From Mucilaginibacter sp. (lineage in GTDB: Bacteria; Bacteroidota; Bacteroidia; Sphingobacteriales; Sphingobacteriaceae): a stretch of 64,000 bases of DNA. Under the pieces are notes generated by a model. The model had not been told where the DNA came from and did no database searches. It saw only the letters and a program-made list of their open reading frames with translations. Below are positions 1 to 8,493 of this stretch, piece by piece. The stretch spans positions 155,174-219,173 of the forward strand of contig NZ_JAQBOC010000080.1 of NCBI RefSeq assembly GCF_028288225.1, in the 5' to 3' direction. The first letter of the stretch is position 1. Every line of letters starts with the position of its first letter. Position numbers and translations under genes: made by a program.

Positions 1-1906
1 TAGCCTGTGATTCCAAAAGGCTGATCACCATATGCAAATTATTTTTTACACGGTGGTTTACTTCCTTTAGTAGCCACTCTTTTTCGGTCAGCAAACGCTT
101 CAGTAACTCGCTTTTATGAGTGATGACCTGGTTACTCTTTTTCGTGAGCCTGCTTTGCCGGTAAAGCAACCCGGCGATGATCACCACCAAAACAATACCA
201 CCTATGGTTACATTTTTTATTAACCTGACTTTATTTAAATTGACCTTTTCCAGTTTTGCATTTTGGTTCAGTAATGCTATCTGGCTTTCCTTTTCTTCGG
301 TCGCATATTTAACCTGTAGTTCCTCTGCCTGCCTTGTTTTTGAAATGACATAATTGGAGTCAGCTAATTTTTTGTACAATTTAAAGTGACGCACAGCTGA
401 TGCATTGTCTCTTTGTATCGAGTCGATCCTGATCAATTTCTCTAACGCATAAAGCTCACTCGATAATCCTGTGCCTGCACGTGAGGGGTCTGAGAGGTAT
501 CGCTCATAATTAATACGAGCCTTACCATAATCGCCTTTAAAAAAATATAAATCTCCAAGCCCTTCAGTAACAGCCGCGCGTTGGAAACTATATCCATTCT
601 TTTCCAGTTGCTGCTCTATACTATCAGCCCTAACCAAATATTTTTCGGCCATGTCATAGTTTTTAGCCATGATATAACACCATGAATAGGCCATATTGTA
701 ATTTAATTTATCAACAGGCGTTTTCGGAGGCATTTTTTTTGAAACTTCAAGAAGGATATTCCAGGCTTTATTTAGATTCCCCTTCGCGTTAAGAGAATAA
801 ATCAGGTTGGCCACAGTTAGATATAAAACATTGTCGTTGCCAGTCCTTATCATCGTATATATTGCTTTCTCTAACCATTTTCGAGCTTCTTGATGAGTTG
901 GGTCTTCAGTAGCATATAATACCCCAACACGGCCGTAAAAACCGCCCAATCCAATACTGTCACGTGCGGCCTCAGCTACACGTACCGTTTCAAGCGCATA
1001 TCGCAAGGGTTCCCCAAACTTGCCTTCAAAAGTGGTTATCATGGCCACTGCATCAGTATTGTAGTGTATAAAGGGAAAGTGGATGGATTCGGCCAGGCCG
1101 AGCGCTTCGAGTGAAGCTTTATGGGCCTTATCCAATTGATAAATGGGTACGTTCAGGTAGCTGATATCCGTTAGCGCGCTTATTTCGCCTTCAGTGTTGT
1201 TTTGCTGATGATAAAGCTTTTGGGCCTGCTGCAGATAAGTTATCCGTTTGGAAGTAGTGACTGGTATAAAACCGGTGTACAGGCCCCGGTAAAACCATAC
1301 TTTTGCCTCGGTTATGTGATCACTTGCTGCCTGGCAGTCTTTTATCAGCTGATCAAAGATGGGGTCGCCATGCTGAAAATCGTAACCATCAACATACATC
1401 TTACCAATAAGCAAACGCGCCTGCCTGCCCAACCGCTGTTCGTGCTGCGTTTTACTTTCGCTGATGGCCTTGTTCAAAAAATATAAAACGCTGTCTTTAT
1501 AACGATGGTAGTTATCCGGCTCGAAGGCGTAATAGGCACCCAGGAACACTAACAATTCAAGATGTTTTTTCCCTGAAGCGGCTGACAACATTCGCATTCC
1601 GTTTTTGGGATCTCTTTTATCTATCCATTTTAACTGCCCGGTCAGGTCGGGGGCGTTTATCCCTTCAGCAATCACCGACAGTCGGCTCAGCCCAAGAGAA
1701 TGGGCGCAATAGATCAGGCTGCTGTCCAGGTCGACCTGGTTTTCCTTCGCCGCCGTATAAAATGACGCGCTAAGCTGCAAAAGCAGGCGCTGCCAGGAGG
1801 TTTTGTATTCAGATGGCTTATGAAACGCTGTAGTTTGTGCACCTGCTTTAAAACAAAAAAAGCAATTCAAAAAGATCACCAGGCCCAAGGATAATTTTTT
1901 GATCAT
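1..1906 (-). CDS. TPR sensor histidine kinase, HisKA_2 type (3' end outside window)
   Basis: I translated this frame directly; it is open from an ATG at 1906 to the left edge. The product starts with a signal peptide (MIKKLSLGLVIFLNC...), followed by a long tetratricopeptide-like helical region, one membrane helix (IGGIVLVVIIAGLLYR), a short coiled stretch and the start of a HisKA_2 domain with the phospho-acceptor His in EVNHRVKNNLHMV. The ATP-binding domain lies outside the window. It is a paralogue of the next kinase gene, with near-identical DNA around the H-box. It probably senses a periplasmic signal through the TPR region and autophosphorylates in the cytoplasm; the signal is unknown. 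Confidence 0.85.
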   Translation of the reverse strand, partial: MIKKLSLGLVIFLNCFFCFKAGAQTTAFHKPSEYKTSWQRLLLQLSASFYTAAKENQVDLDSSLIYCAHSLGLSRLSVIAEGINAPDLTGQLKWIDKRDPKNGMRMLSAASGKKHLELLVFLGAYYAFEPDNYHRYKDSVLYFLNKAISESKTQHEQRLGRQARLLIGKMYVDGYDFQHGDPIFDQLIKDCQAASDHITEAKVWFYRGLYTGFIPVTTSKRITYLQQAQKLYHQQNNTEGEISALTDISYLNVPIYQLDKAHKASLEALGLAESIHFPFIHYNTDAVAMITTFEGKFGEPLRYALETVRVAEAARDSIGLGGFYGRVGVLYATEDPTHQEARKWLEKAIYTMIRTGNDNVLYLTVANLIYSLNAKGNLNKAWNILLEVSKKMPPKTPVDKLNYNMAYSWCYIMAKNYDMAEKYLVRADSIEQQLEKNGYSFQRAAVTEGLGDLYFFKGDYGKARINYERYLSDPSRAGTGLSSELYALEKLIRIDSIQRDNASAVRHFKLYKKLADSNYVISKTRQAEELQVKYATEEKESQIALLNQNAKLEKVNLNKVRLIKNVTIGGIVLVVIIAGLLYRQSRLTKKSNQVITHKSELLKRLLTEKEWLLKEVNHRVKNNLHMVISLLESQA

Positions 1907-1917
1907 GACTGCTAATT

Positions 1918-2008
1918 GGTGCGATAACCATTAGTGATATAGTGCCATAAATTCTTGCGATCAGAATAATAGCCTATGTTATGTGAATTTAGCAAATTAA
2001 ATTAATTC
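1918..2008 (-). repeat. Upstream-region repeat, copy 1 (in front of kinase 1)
   Basis: This segment directly precedes the start codon of the first kinase and is nearly identical to 4405-4489 in front of the second kinase. It shares the stretches GGTGCGATAACCATTAGTGA and TATGTTATGTGAATTTAGCA, with a few indels. It probably carries the duplicated promoter of the tandem kinases. Confidence 0.75.
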
Positions 2009-2080
2009 TGCAGATTATTTGCCTCAATAAATTGACCTTCAACAATTAATATTTTCCCGTTCATAGGAATACTTTTCTGA

Positions 2081-4333
2081 TTAATTCAAAATGGGTGATT
2101 TTTCAACCAGGAGGTCAATCTTAAAGGTAATCCTGATTATCGTCCCATTTTTATTTTCAAACTGTATTTGACCGCTGATCTCTTCGATAAGTCCTCTCAT
2201 TAGTTTTAAACCAAGGGAATCAATATCGGTGTCTTCAGTAGCTTTTACCATTCCAATACCATTATCCCTAATTATAAGTTCAATATTTTCATTAGTTTGC
2301 CGCATTTTGATGCTGATCTCTCCCCGTCTGTTACCGGGGAATGCATATTTAACGGAATTGGTGATGGCTTCATTTAAGACTAATGCCAGGGGAATAGCCT
2401 GCGATACGCTGAGTTGGACCGGGTCGACTTCAAGGCTAAAATGAATGTATTTTCCTGCATCAAAACTATCGCGAAGATAATTGACCAATTCAGGAAGACA
2501 TACAGACATATCAATCGTTTTTACATCGTCGGACTGGTAGAGTTTTTGATGGATCAATGACATGGAGAAGATCCGGTGCTTGCTGGTTTCCATCGCCTTT
2601 AATGCATCGTTTTCCAGGTACATAGCCTGCGATTCCAAAAGGCTGATAACCATGTGCAAATTATTTTTTACACGGTGGTTTACTTCCCTAAGCAACCAAT
2701 CTTTTTCGATCAGCAGGCTGTCCTTCTCTGCGACTGTAACCTGAAGGCTTTGATTAATCAGGCTGATCTCCTGCTGTTGTGCTTGCAGCAACCGGTTGTT
2801 ATGTTGTTTCTGGCGATAGCGCCGGTAGCCCAGTACCAGGGATAAGAAAAGCAGGCCGGCGCCTGCAATGGTAAAATTCCGTACAGTGCCGGCGTGCTGT
2901 AATTTGACCTGTTGCAACTTACCTTTGTTTTCAAGCTGCTGCACTTTCTGATCTTTTTCATATTGCAATTGCAGTTCAGCTATCTGCTTAGCCTTGGCGA
3001 CCGTAAAAATGGAATCGGTCAATGATTTATATCGCTGATAGTTTTTGATTGCTGAAAGGTAATTGCCTGTTACAGAATCCGTTTTAAATAGCTTTAGATA
3101 AGTATCTCTTATCGTTTCCACTTCGCCGATCCCTCGTGGGACAGCCAGCACTTTGTGCAAATAAATACCAGCCGGGATATACCGTTTACGGGAAAAATAA
3201 AAGTCGGCCATTCTCTTATACGCTATTAGTCCATCATATTTCCTTGATTCCCTTTCTGCAATGGCAACCGCCTGCTGATAGTATTTTTCTGCCAGATCGT
3301 CTTTCCCCAGTAGGCTATAGCATTCGCCGAGTTTTGTTGCTACCTTTAGTTTCTCCCAATCAGCAGTCGGCGGCCGTTTTTTGATGAGCTTTAGCAGAAA
3401 TTCCAGCGCCTCTTTTTTTTTGCCTTCCTTTATCATCAGGGATATAAGGGAATTGTTGATGCTATAAAACAACTCCGGGTCCTTAGCGCCGTTAATCATA
3501 GCCCTTTTTATCCAATATTTACTTTTTTCATCTTCGTTCAAATTTTTGTAAACAGCTCCTACTTTCAAATATAAAACATATGCCTGGGCAGTATCACTGG
3601 TAGCCTGCACGCTTTTGATCATTTCGAGCGAATAATATAATGCTTTGTTAAAATTGCCTTTTACATTACTTATCGAGGCGAGGAGATCATAAGTGTAATG
3701 CAGCTTTTTGTAGCCGATCGATTTGTAAATGCTTAGTGCCTTCAATAATTCATTTTCGGCCTCATCCAATTTTCCCTGCCGTAAAAGCTCATCACCGATA
3801 TATTTAAGCACATCGGCTTCTTTTTCTTTATTATGGAGTTCTGTGTAGATATTTAGCGCGTGTTCAAAGCCATGTAGTCCCCGCATTACCGTACTATCCT
3901 CCGAATACATTGTCCTAACCGCTATTGAGATCCAGGCCTGCGCTGCTTCTTCCTTCCCGCCGGATCGCATATAGTTATCAATTGCCTGCAAATAAGCAGT
4001 CCGGGCTTTCGGCTGGTCTCCCCTTTCAAAAAGCACTTCAGCCTTCAGGAACGAAACCTTATTTTGAATTTTAGAGGATTTCAGCGTAGCACCTAGTGTA
4101 CTTGCCTGGTTTAGAAACAGATCTGCGCTATCCAGGTCGCTTTTAAATTCTCCCAATTTATAGAGGTAGTAGCCACCGAGTTTTATTAATATTTTAAGAC
4201 GTTCGCTACTGCTTGTTGTTTTTTTCAGATCGAAAAGTAATTGCCGTGTGGAATCAGCTGAAGAGGCGTTTTGGGCCTTCGCATTTAAATAGAGGGTAAA
4301 TAATAACATAACGGCTGTAAATAGCTTTCTCAT
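2081..4333 (-). CDS. TPR sensor histidine kinase, HisKA_2/HATPase_c
   Basis: The 750-residue product is a membrane sensor kinase. It has a signal peptide (residues 1-20), tandem TPR-like repeats (about 30-460), a membrane helix near 485-505 (FTIAGAGLLFLSLVLGY), a short coiled coil, a HisKA_2 domain with His553 in EVNHRVKNN, and an HATPase domain with N box NEAITNSVKYAFP, G1 box RDNGIGM and a SLGLKLM box. HisKA_2 kinases often signal to partners encoded elsewhere, and no response regulator gene is adjacent. It lies in tandem with its paralogue at 1-1906, on the same strand. Confidence 0.92.
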   Translation of the reverse strand: MRKLFTAVMLLFTLYLNAKAQNASSADSTRQLLFDLKKTTSSSERLKILIKLGGYYLYKLGEFKSDLDSADLFLNQASTLGATLKSSKIQNKVSFLKAEVLFERGDQPKARTAYLQAIDNYMRSGGKEEAAQAWISIAVRTMYSEDSTVMRGLHGFEHALNIYTELHNKEKEADVLKYIGDELLRQGKLDEAENELLKALSIYKSIGYKKLHYTYDLLASISNVKGNFNKALYYSLEMIKSVQATSDTAQAYVLYLKVGAVYKNLNEDEKSKYWIKRAMINGAKDPELFYSINNSLISLMIKEGKKKEALEFLLKLIKKRPPTADWEKLKVATKLGECYSLLGKDDLAEKYYQQAVAIAERESRKYDGLIAYKRMADFYFSRKRYIPAGIYLHKVLAVPRGIGEVETIRDTYLKLFKTDSVTGNYLSAIKNYQRYKSLTDSIFTVAKAKQIAELQLQYEKDQKVQQLENKGKLQQVKLQHAGTVRNFTIAGAGLLFLSLVLGYRRYRQKQHNNRLLQAQQQEISLINQSLQVTVAEKDSLLIEKDWLLREVNHRVKNNLHMVISLLESQAMYLENDALKAMETSKHRIFSMSLIHQKLYQSDDVKTIDMSVCLPELVNYLRDSFDAGKYIHFSLEVDPVQLSVSQAIPLALVLNEAITNSVKYAFPGNRRGEISIKMRQTNENIELIIRDNGIGMVKATEDTDIDSLGLKLMRGLIEEISGQIQFENKNGTIIRITFKIDLLVEKSPILN

Positions 4334-4750
4334 TACTTTACTTATTTGAAAATGTTACAGCGTGGATAATGGCAGGTAAAAAAAAGTCTCTTTATAAAAA
4401 TATAGGTGCGATAACCATTAGTGATATAGTGCCATAAATTGCGATCAAAATAACCTATGTTATGTGAATTTAGCAAATTAAATTAATTCCAGAATCAAAA
4501 ATTTCTTTTTTACAACAAAGGCCTATCATCCAGCGCACTGATCAACGCTGTGAACTGCTGTTTTTGCGATTTTCATGGTATCCCTATCGTAAATTTTCGA
4601 AATACCAACAATAAAAAATATCCAAAAAAACATATAACTGCCTGCGTAATATCATTTTAGCTACATGGTATCCTTTTTGCAAATGTTGGTTAAGTTTCTC
4701 ACGATAGCTATGTTAAACGTGGAACATTGAAAAAGTCAACTTTTAGAAAC
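4334..4750. other. Intergenic region between kinase 2 and the DUF2798 gene
   Basis: This is a divergent intergenic region of about 415 bases. It contains the duplicated kinase upstream segment (4405-4489). The remainder is AT-rich and I saw no gene, RNA or clear hairpin in it. Confidence 0.6.
4405..4489 (-). repeat. Upstream-region repeat, copy 2 (in front of kinase 2)
   Basis: This is the second copy of the segment at 1918-2008. It has the same order of conserved blocks, with short indels around AAATT(CTT)GCGATC. It shows that the kinase duplication included the upstream region. Confidence 0.75.
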
Positions 4751-4990
4751 ATGAGACTCACACAAAAACAAGCGGCACCAGCATTTGTCATTTTGGTATC
4801 TATCGCCACAACTGCGATACTTAGTTTCGGAATTTTATGGACCCATCACAAAATTGACAGTGAATTTTTCATCATGTGGAGACCTGATTTTATTCATGGC
4901 TGTTTAATTTCCATCCCGACCGGTTTTATATTAAATCCGCGTATTAAAAAATTGATAGACCATTACACGGAAACAGTCAAGGCCAATTAA
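4751..4990 (+). CDS. DUF2798-like small membrane protein
   Basis: The product is about 79 residues from the ATG at 4751; a TTG at 4727 would add 8 residues. It has two hydrophobic segments (FVILVSIATTAILSFGILW and FIHGCLISIPTGFIL) and a C-terminal basic stretch NPRIKKLIDHY. This matches the two-helix pattern of DUF2798 proteins, whose function is unknown. It is followed by the YceI gene on the same strand about 60 bases downstream. I preferred the internal ATG because the conserved part begins there. Confidence 0.6.
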   Translation: MRLTQKQAAPAFVILVSIATTAILSFGILWTHHKIDSEFFIMWRPDFIHGCLISIPTGFILNPRIKKLIDHYTETVKAN

Positions 4991-5050
4991 ATAGCTCAAC
5001 CTGGGTCAACTGGAAAAGGATATAGATTAATGGACTCAAAATACAAAATC

Positions 5051-5641
5051 ATGAAAAAATTACTTGCTATTTTATTCGTTTTAATTTCGGCTGGCTACTC
5101 ATTTGCCCAGACTACCAAATGGAAAGATGACCCAGACCATTCCAAGCTGACATTTACAGTTACACATAGGGGATTTTCGTCCATTTTTGGTTTATTTCAA
5201 AAATTCGATGCAACCGTCACCTCTTCGAAACCGGATTTCAGCGATGCGGTATTTGAACTTTCTACGGATGTGGCATCTATCAATACCGAGGTCAAAATGC
5301 GGGACGAGCATTTAAGGAGCCCTGATTTCTTTAACGTGGCTAAGTATCCCACCATGACCTTTAAATCCACTTCAATAGTGAATACTACAGGCATGAAGGA
5401 CAGGTTCAGGATCACTGGCGATTTAACTATGCGCGGTGTTACCAAATCTGTTACAATGGATTTATGGTACCGGGGCACTGTAGACGATGCGATACCCCAA
5501 AAAACTAAGGCGGGTTTTCAATTAACCGGGGTAATCAACAGGGTTGATTTTGGTGTCGGAGCCACTGATCCTTTTGACATAAGTACAGAGGTAATGATCA
5601 AAGCAGACGGGGAGTTTTTTAAAACTCAGCCGCAAAACTGA
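5051..5641 (+). CDS. Secreted YceI-family lipid-binding protein
   Basis: YceI proteins are periplasmic beta-barrels (lipocalin-like) that bind isoprenoid or other lipid tails. The product has a clear signal peptide when started at ATG 5051 (MKKLLAILFVLISAGYSFAQ), followed by the family pattern: W..D..HS.L.F.V.H.GFSS..G.F..F, then MRDEHLRSPDFFNV.KYP.M.F.S and a RITGDLTMRGVTK block. A further ATG at 5030 would place seven polar residues before the signal peptide and is less likely. It lies just upstream of the cyd operon, where a quinone-related lipid role would fit; that link is inference. Confidence 0.88.
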   Translation: MKKLLAILFVLISAGYSFAQTTKWKDDPDHSKLTFTVTHRGFSSIFGLFQKFDATVTSSKPDFSDAVFELSTDVASINTEVKMRDEHLRSPDFFNVAKYPTMTFKSTSIVNTTGMKDRFRITGDLTMRGVTKSVTMDLWYRGTVDDAIPQKTKAGFQLTGVINRVDFGVGATDPFDISTEVMIKADGEFFKTQPQN

Positions 5642-5835
5642 GCTGAGATTTGACTAAAACACGCTGATACTATCTAAAACAAAGAGGTGTAGCGAAACAT
5701 GACTAGAATCAAGAAATAGGTAAAACTTATATTTTGTTGATTATAAAAGCATTATATAAAATCATTTAAAAGCAAATTATGAGACCGCGAAATGCGGATT
5801 ACAAATAAATTAATAGACACTAATCCATTAAAAAT

Positions 5836-7230
5836 ATGAACAACTTTGCGGAACTTTTATCTCGGTTTCAATTCGGATTTACCGCGTGTTATCACATCAT
5901 GTTTCCGGCACTTTCTATTGGGCTGGCGTGGTTTCTGGTCCTGATCCACGGGCTTTATCTGAAAACCGGAAAAGCTGATTACTTTAGAATTTATAAATTC
6001 TGGGCTTCAATTTTTGCGCTAAACTTTTCGGTTGGGGTGGTTACCGGCATTTTTATGTCCTTTCAATTTGGCCTTAACTGGTCTAAATTCTCTTACGCTG
6101 CCGGACCGGTGCTGGGGAGTATTATCGGACTTGAGGTAATGACTGCTTTCTTTCTGGAGGCCGGTTTTTTAGGGATCATGCTACTGGGCTGGAACCGGGT
6201 GAATAAAAAGGTCCACTTTTTTGCCACCCTGATGGTAGCATTAGGTACACTGATTTCCGCAACGTGGATACTTGGCGCAAATTCATGGCTGCATACACCG
6301 GCTGGTTTTAAGGTAAGTAACGGACAGTTTTTTATCGTTGAGTGGTGGCACGCCTTATTTAATCCATCTTTTTATATAAGATACCCTCATATGTTATTGG
6401 CTTCTATGTTTGCCGCAAGCTTTTTCGTTGCCGGCATTTCAGCCTGGTATCTGCTAAAGGGGAAATACACGGGATTTGCCCGCACCTGTTATTCAATTGC
6501 ACTGGGGGTGATAACTATTTTAATTCCCGTTCAACTATGGGTAGGCGACACGCTCTATGGAAAAATGTCTGTTTATCAGCCCGCAAAAACACAAGCTTTG
6601 GAAGGTTTTTGGGATGATACGCCAACTGCGCCATACCTGCTCTTCATCAATCCGGACGCTAAAAACCAAAGAAACAAGACGCAAATAGGGATACCTTACC
6701 TGGGAAGTGTCCTGGTCGACCATAGCCTTCATGGAACTGTGGCCGGCTTGAAAAGGACTCCTCCAAAGGAGCAGCCAAATATGGCGATGACCTTTTATTT
6801 TTTCAGAATAATGTTTTTAATAGCCATCTTAATGTTTTTTGTCGCTTTAACGAGTATTGCTTTACGTTTTACCGGCAAACTGTTCACAAAAAGATGGTTT
6901 TTAAAACTTAGCTTATGGATGACGCCTGCCGGTGTGATCGCTACGATGGCCGGATGGATCACGTCGGAAACAGGCAGACAACCTTATGTTATCTATGGTT
7001 TGCTCCGAACCACCGAGGCTTCCTCGTCGTTAAGTAATTTTCAGGTGATTTTTTCCTTTGGGCTATTTTTGATAGTATATGCTGTTCTATTAGCTGCTTA
7101 TATCATATTCGTTTGTAAAATAGTAAAAAAAGGACCTGAAACCATCCACGACACCATTAAGACAGGCGAACGCAAGAAAGACAACTTCATTTCCGGATTA
7201 CCGGAAACCATTAAATTATCTATTAAATAA
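5836..7230 (+). CDS. cydA: Cytochrome bd ubiquinol oxidase subunit I (CydA), copy 1
   Basis: This is the 464-residue haem-bearing subunit of a bd-type quinol:O2 oxidoreductase in the inner membrane. It starts FAELLSRFQFGFTACYHIMFP, with the N-terminal His haem-ligand motif, and has about nine membrane helices. It also carries conserved GLEVMTAFFLEAGFLGIMLLGWNRV and NSWLHTPAGF blocks. The Q-loop between helices 6 and 7 is of the short type. The quinol-site signature reads GRQPY instead of the usual GRQPW. It is the first gene of a four-gene cydABDC operon. Confidence 0.95.
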   Translation: MNNFAELLSRFQFGFTACYHIMFPALSIGLAWFLVLIHGLYLKTGKADYFRIYKFWASIFALNFSVGVVTGIFMSFQFGLNWSKFSYAAGPVLGSIIGLEVMTAFFLEAGFLGIMLLGWNRVNKKVHFFATLMVALGTLISATWILGANSWLHTPAGFKVSNGQFFIVEWWHALFNPSFYIRYPHMLLASMFAASFFVAGISAWYLLKGKYTGFARTCYSIALGVITILIPVQLWVGDTLYGKMSVYQPAKTQALEGFWDDTPTAPYLLFINPDAKNQRNKTQIGIPYLGSVLVDHSLHGTVAGLKRTPPKEQPNMAMTFYFFRIMFLIAILMFFVALTSIALRFTGKLFTKRWFLKLSLWMTPAGVIATMAGWITSETGRQPYVIYGLLRTTEASSSLSNFQVIFSFGLFLIVYAVLLAAYIIFVCKIVKKGPETIHDTIKTGERKKDNFISGLPETIKLSIK

Positions 7231-7237
7231 ATTGAAT

Positions 7238-8473
7238 ATGGATATTCATGTATTATGGGCATTGATCATATGCTTTTCTGCGGTAATGTATACCATCTTT
7301 GACGGGTTCGATCTGGGCGTCGGAATACTCATTCCTTTTGTCCTGAAGGAAAATCAGCGGGATACGATAGTGGATTCGATTACGCCTGTTTGGGATGGAA
7401 ATGAAACCTGGCTGATTTTAATGGGAGTAGGATTATTCGGAGGATTTCCAAGGGCTTATAGTGTGCTGCTGCCGGCGCTGTATATACCCTTGATCCTGAT
7501 GCTGCTCTCCTTGATTTTAAGGGGGGTAGCCATGGAATTTCGCTTTATGTCTGCCACAAGAAAAACCTCGTGGGATATCACTTTTGCTTTGGGATCGATT
7601 TTGGCTGCCTTTTGCCAGGGCATCATACTGGGCAATTTGATGGAAGGGATTAAAACCGATAAAAATTTCAACTATGCGAACACTGCCTTTAGTTTTATCA
7701 GCCCTTTTACTATTTTGATAGGCTTTACGTTAATAGTTACTTATGCACTAATCGGGGCTACGTGGCTGAACCTGAAAACAAGCGGATCGCTTCAGCGCGG
7801 GTTTAAAATATATGTCAGGCGCATTGTAGTCATCCTGGTTTTGTTATTTGTTGTTATTATTTGGGGCCGGTTTTATTGGGGTATATTCACGCCCCGGTAT
7901 GGAGTCTTTGGAATTCGCAGCATTTTATCGGCCGCATCTGTCATTTGGTATGTCCTGACCTTAGCGATAATGGCGGGGATTTATTTGACCATTAATTCCA
8001 GTAGGGATCGGATCCCATTCTTTCTTAATATGCTGATGACTGTGGTTTCCGCCTTGTACCTCGTATCCGGGTTCTGGCCCTATATCATTCCACCCGGTCT
8101 TACGATTTTTGATGCGGGCTCCCCGGCTTACGGAAACAGAATTTTATTGATCAGTTCATTTGTTATCATTCCCATAATCCTTTGTTATTTGATATACTCC
8201 TATTCAGTGTTTAAAGGGAAGGTAAATGGGAACAACTACGAACCTGTTTTACGTGCTGAAGATGTTGCATTAAAGCCGGTCAAACTGAGTGACCATAAGG
8301 ACTTGTTTATAAAGCAACTCACTTTATCATGGCCCTGGCGGATAATCATTTCGATAGCCGGTGTCTTATTTTTTTTCCTTGTACTCGGATTCGAGGGGGA
8401 CACTGTCGCGCAACTGTCAATCCTTATTTTCATTGTCGCGTTTTTGATTGCCTGTTTTAGATATAAAAATTAA
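7238..8473 (+). CDS. cydB: Cytochrome bd ubiquinol oxidase subunit II (CydB), copy 1
   Basis: This is the structural partner of CydA, with about eight to nine membrane helices. The N-terminus carries the CydB signature FDGFDLGVGIL followed by PVWDGNETWLI. I took the ATG at 7238 rather than the in-frame TTG at 7232; either leaves only a few bases after the cydA stop, so translation is probably coupled. At about 411 residues it is longer than the second CydB in this window because of an extended C-terminal loop and helix. Confidence 0.94.
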   Translation: MDIHVLWALIICFSAVMYTIFDGFDLGVGILIPFVLKENQRDTIVDSITPVWDGNETWLILMGVGLFGGFPRAYSVLLPALYIPLILMLLSLILRGVAMEFRFMSATRKTSWDITFALGSILAAFCQGIILGNLMEGIKTDKNFNYANTAFSFISPFTILIGFTLIVTYALIGATWLNLKTSGSLQRGFKIYVRRIVVILVLLFVVIIWGRFYWGIFTPRYGVFGIRSILSAASVIWYVLTLAIMAGIYLTINSSRDRIPFFLNMLMTVVSALYLVSGFWPYIIPPGLTIFDAGSPAYGNRILLISSFVIIPIILCYLIYSYSVFKGKVNGNNYEPVLRAEDVALKPVKLSDHKDLFIKQLTLSWPWRIIISIAGVLFFFLVLGFEGDTVAQLSILIFIVAFLIACFRYKN

Positions 8474-8493
8474 CCACTTCATTATTTTTCAAT

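Noticed and set aside
1202..1486. 94-codon plus-strand ORF
   Set aside because: It lies wholly inside the first kinase gene, which reads convincingly on the other strand.
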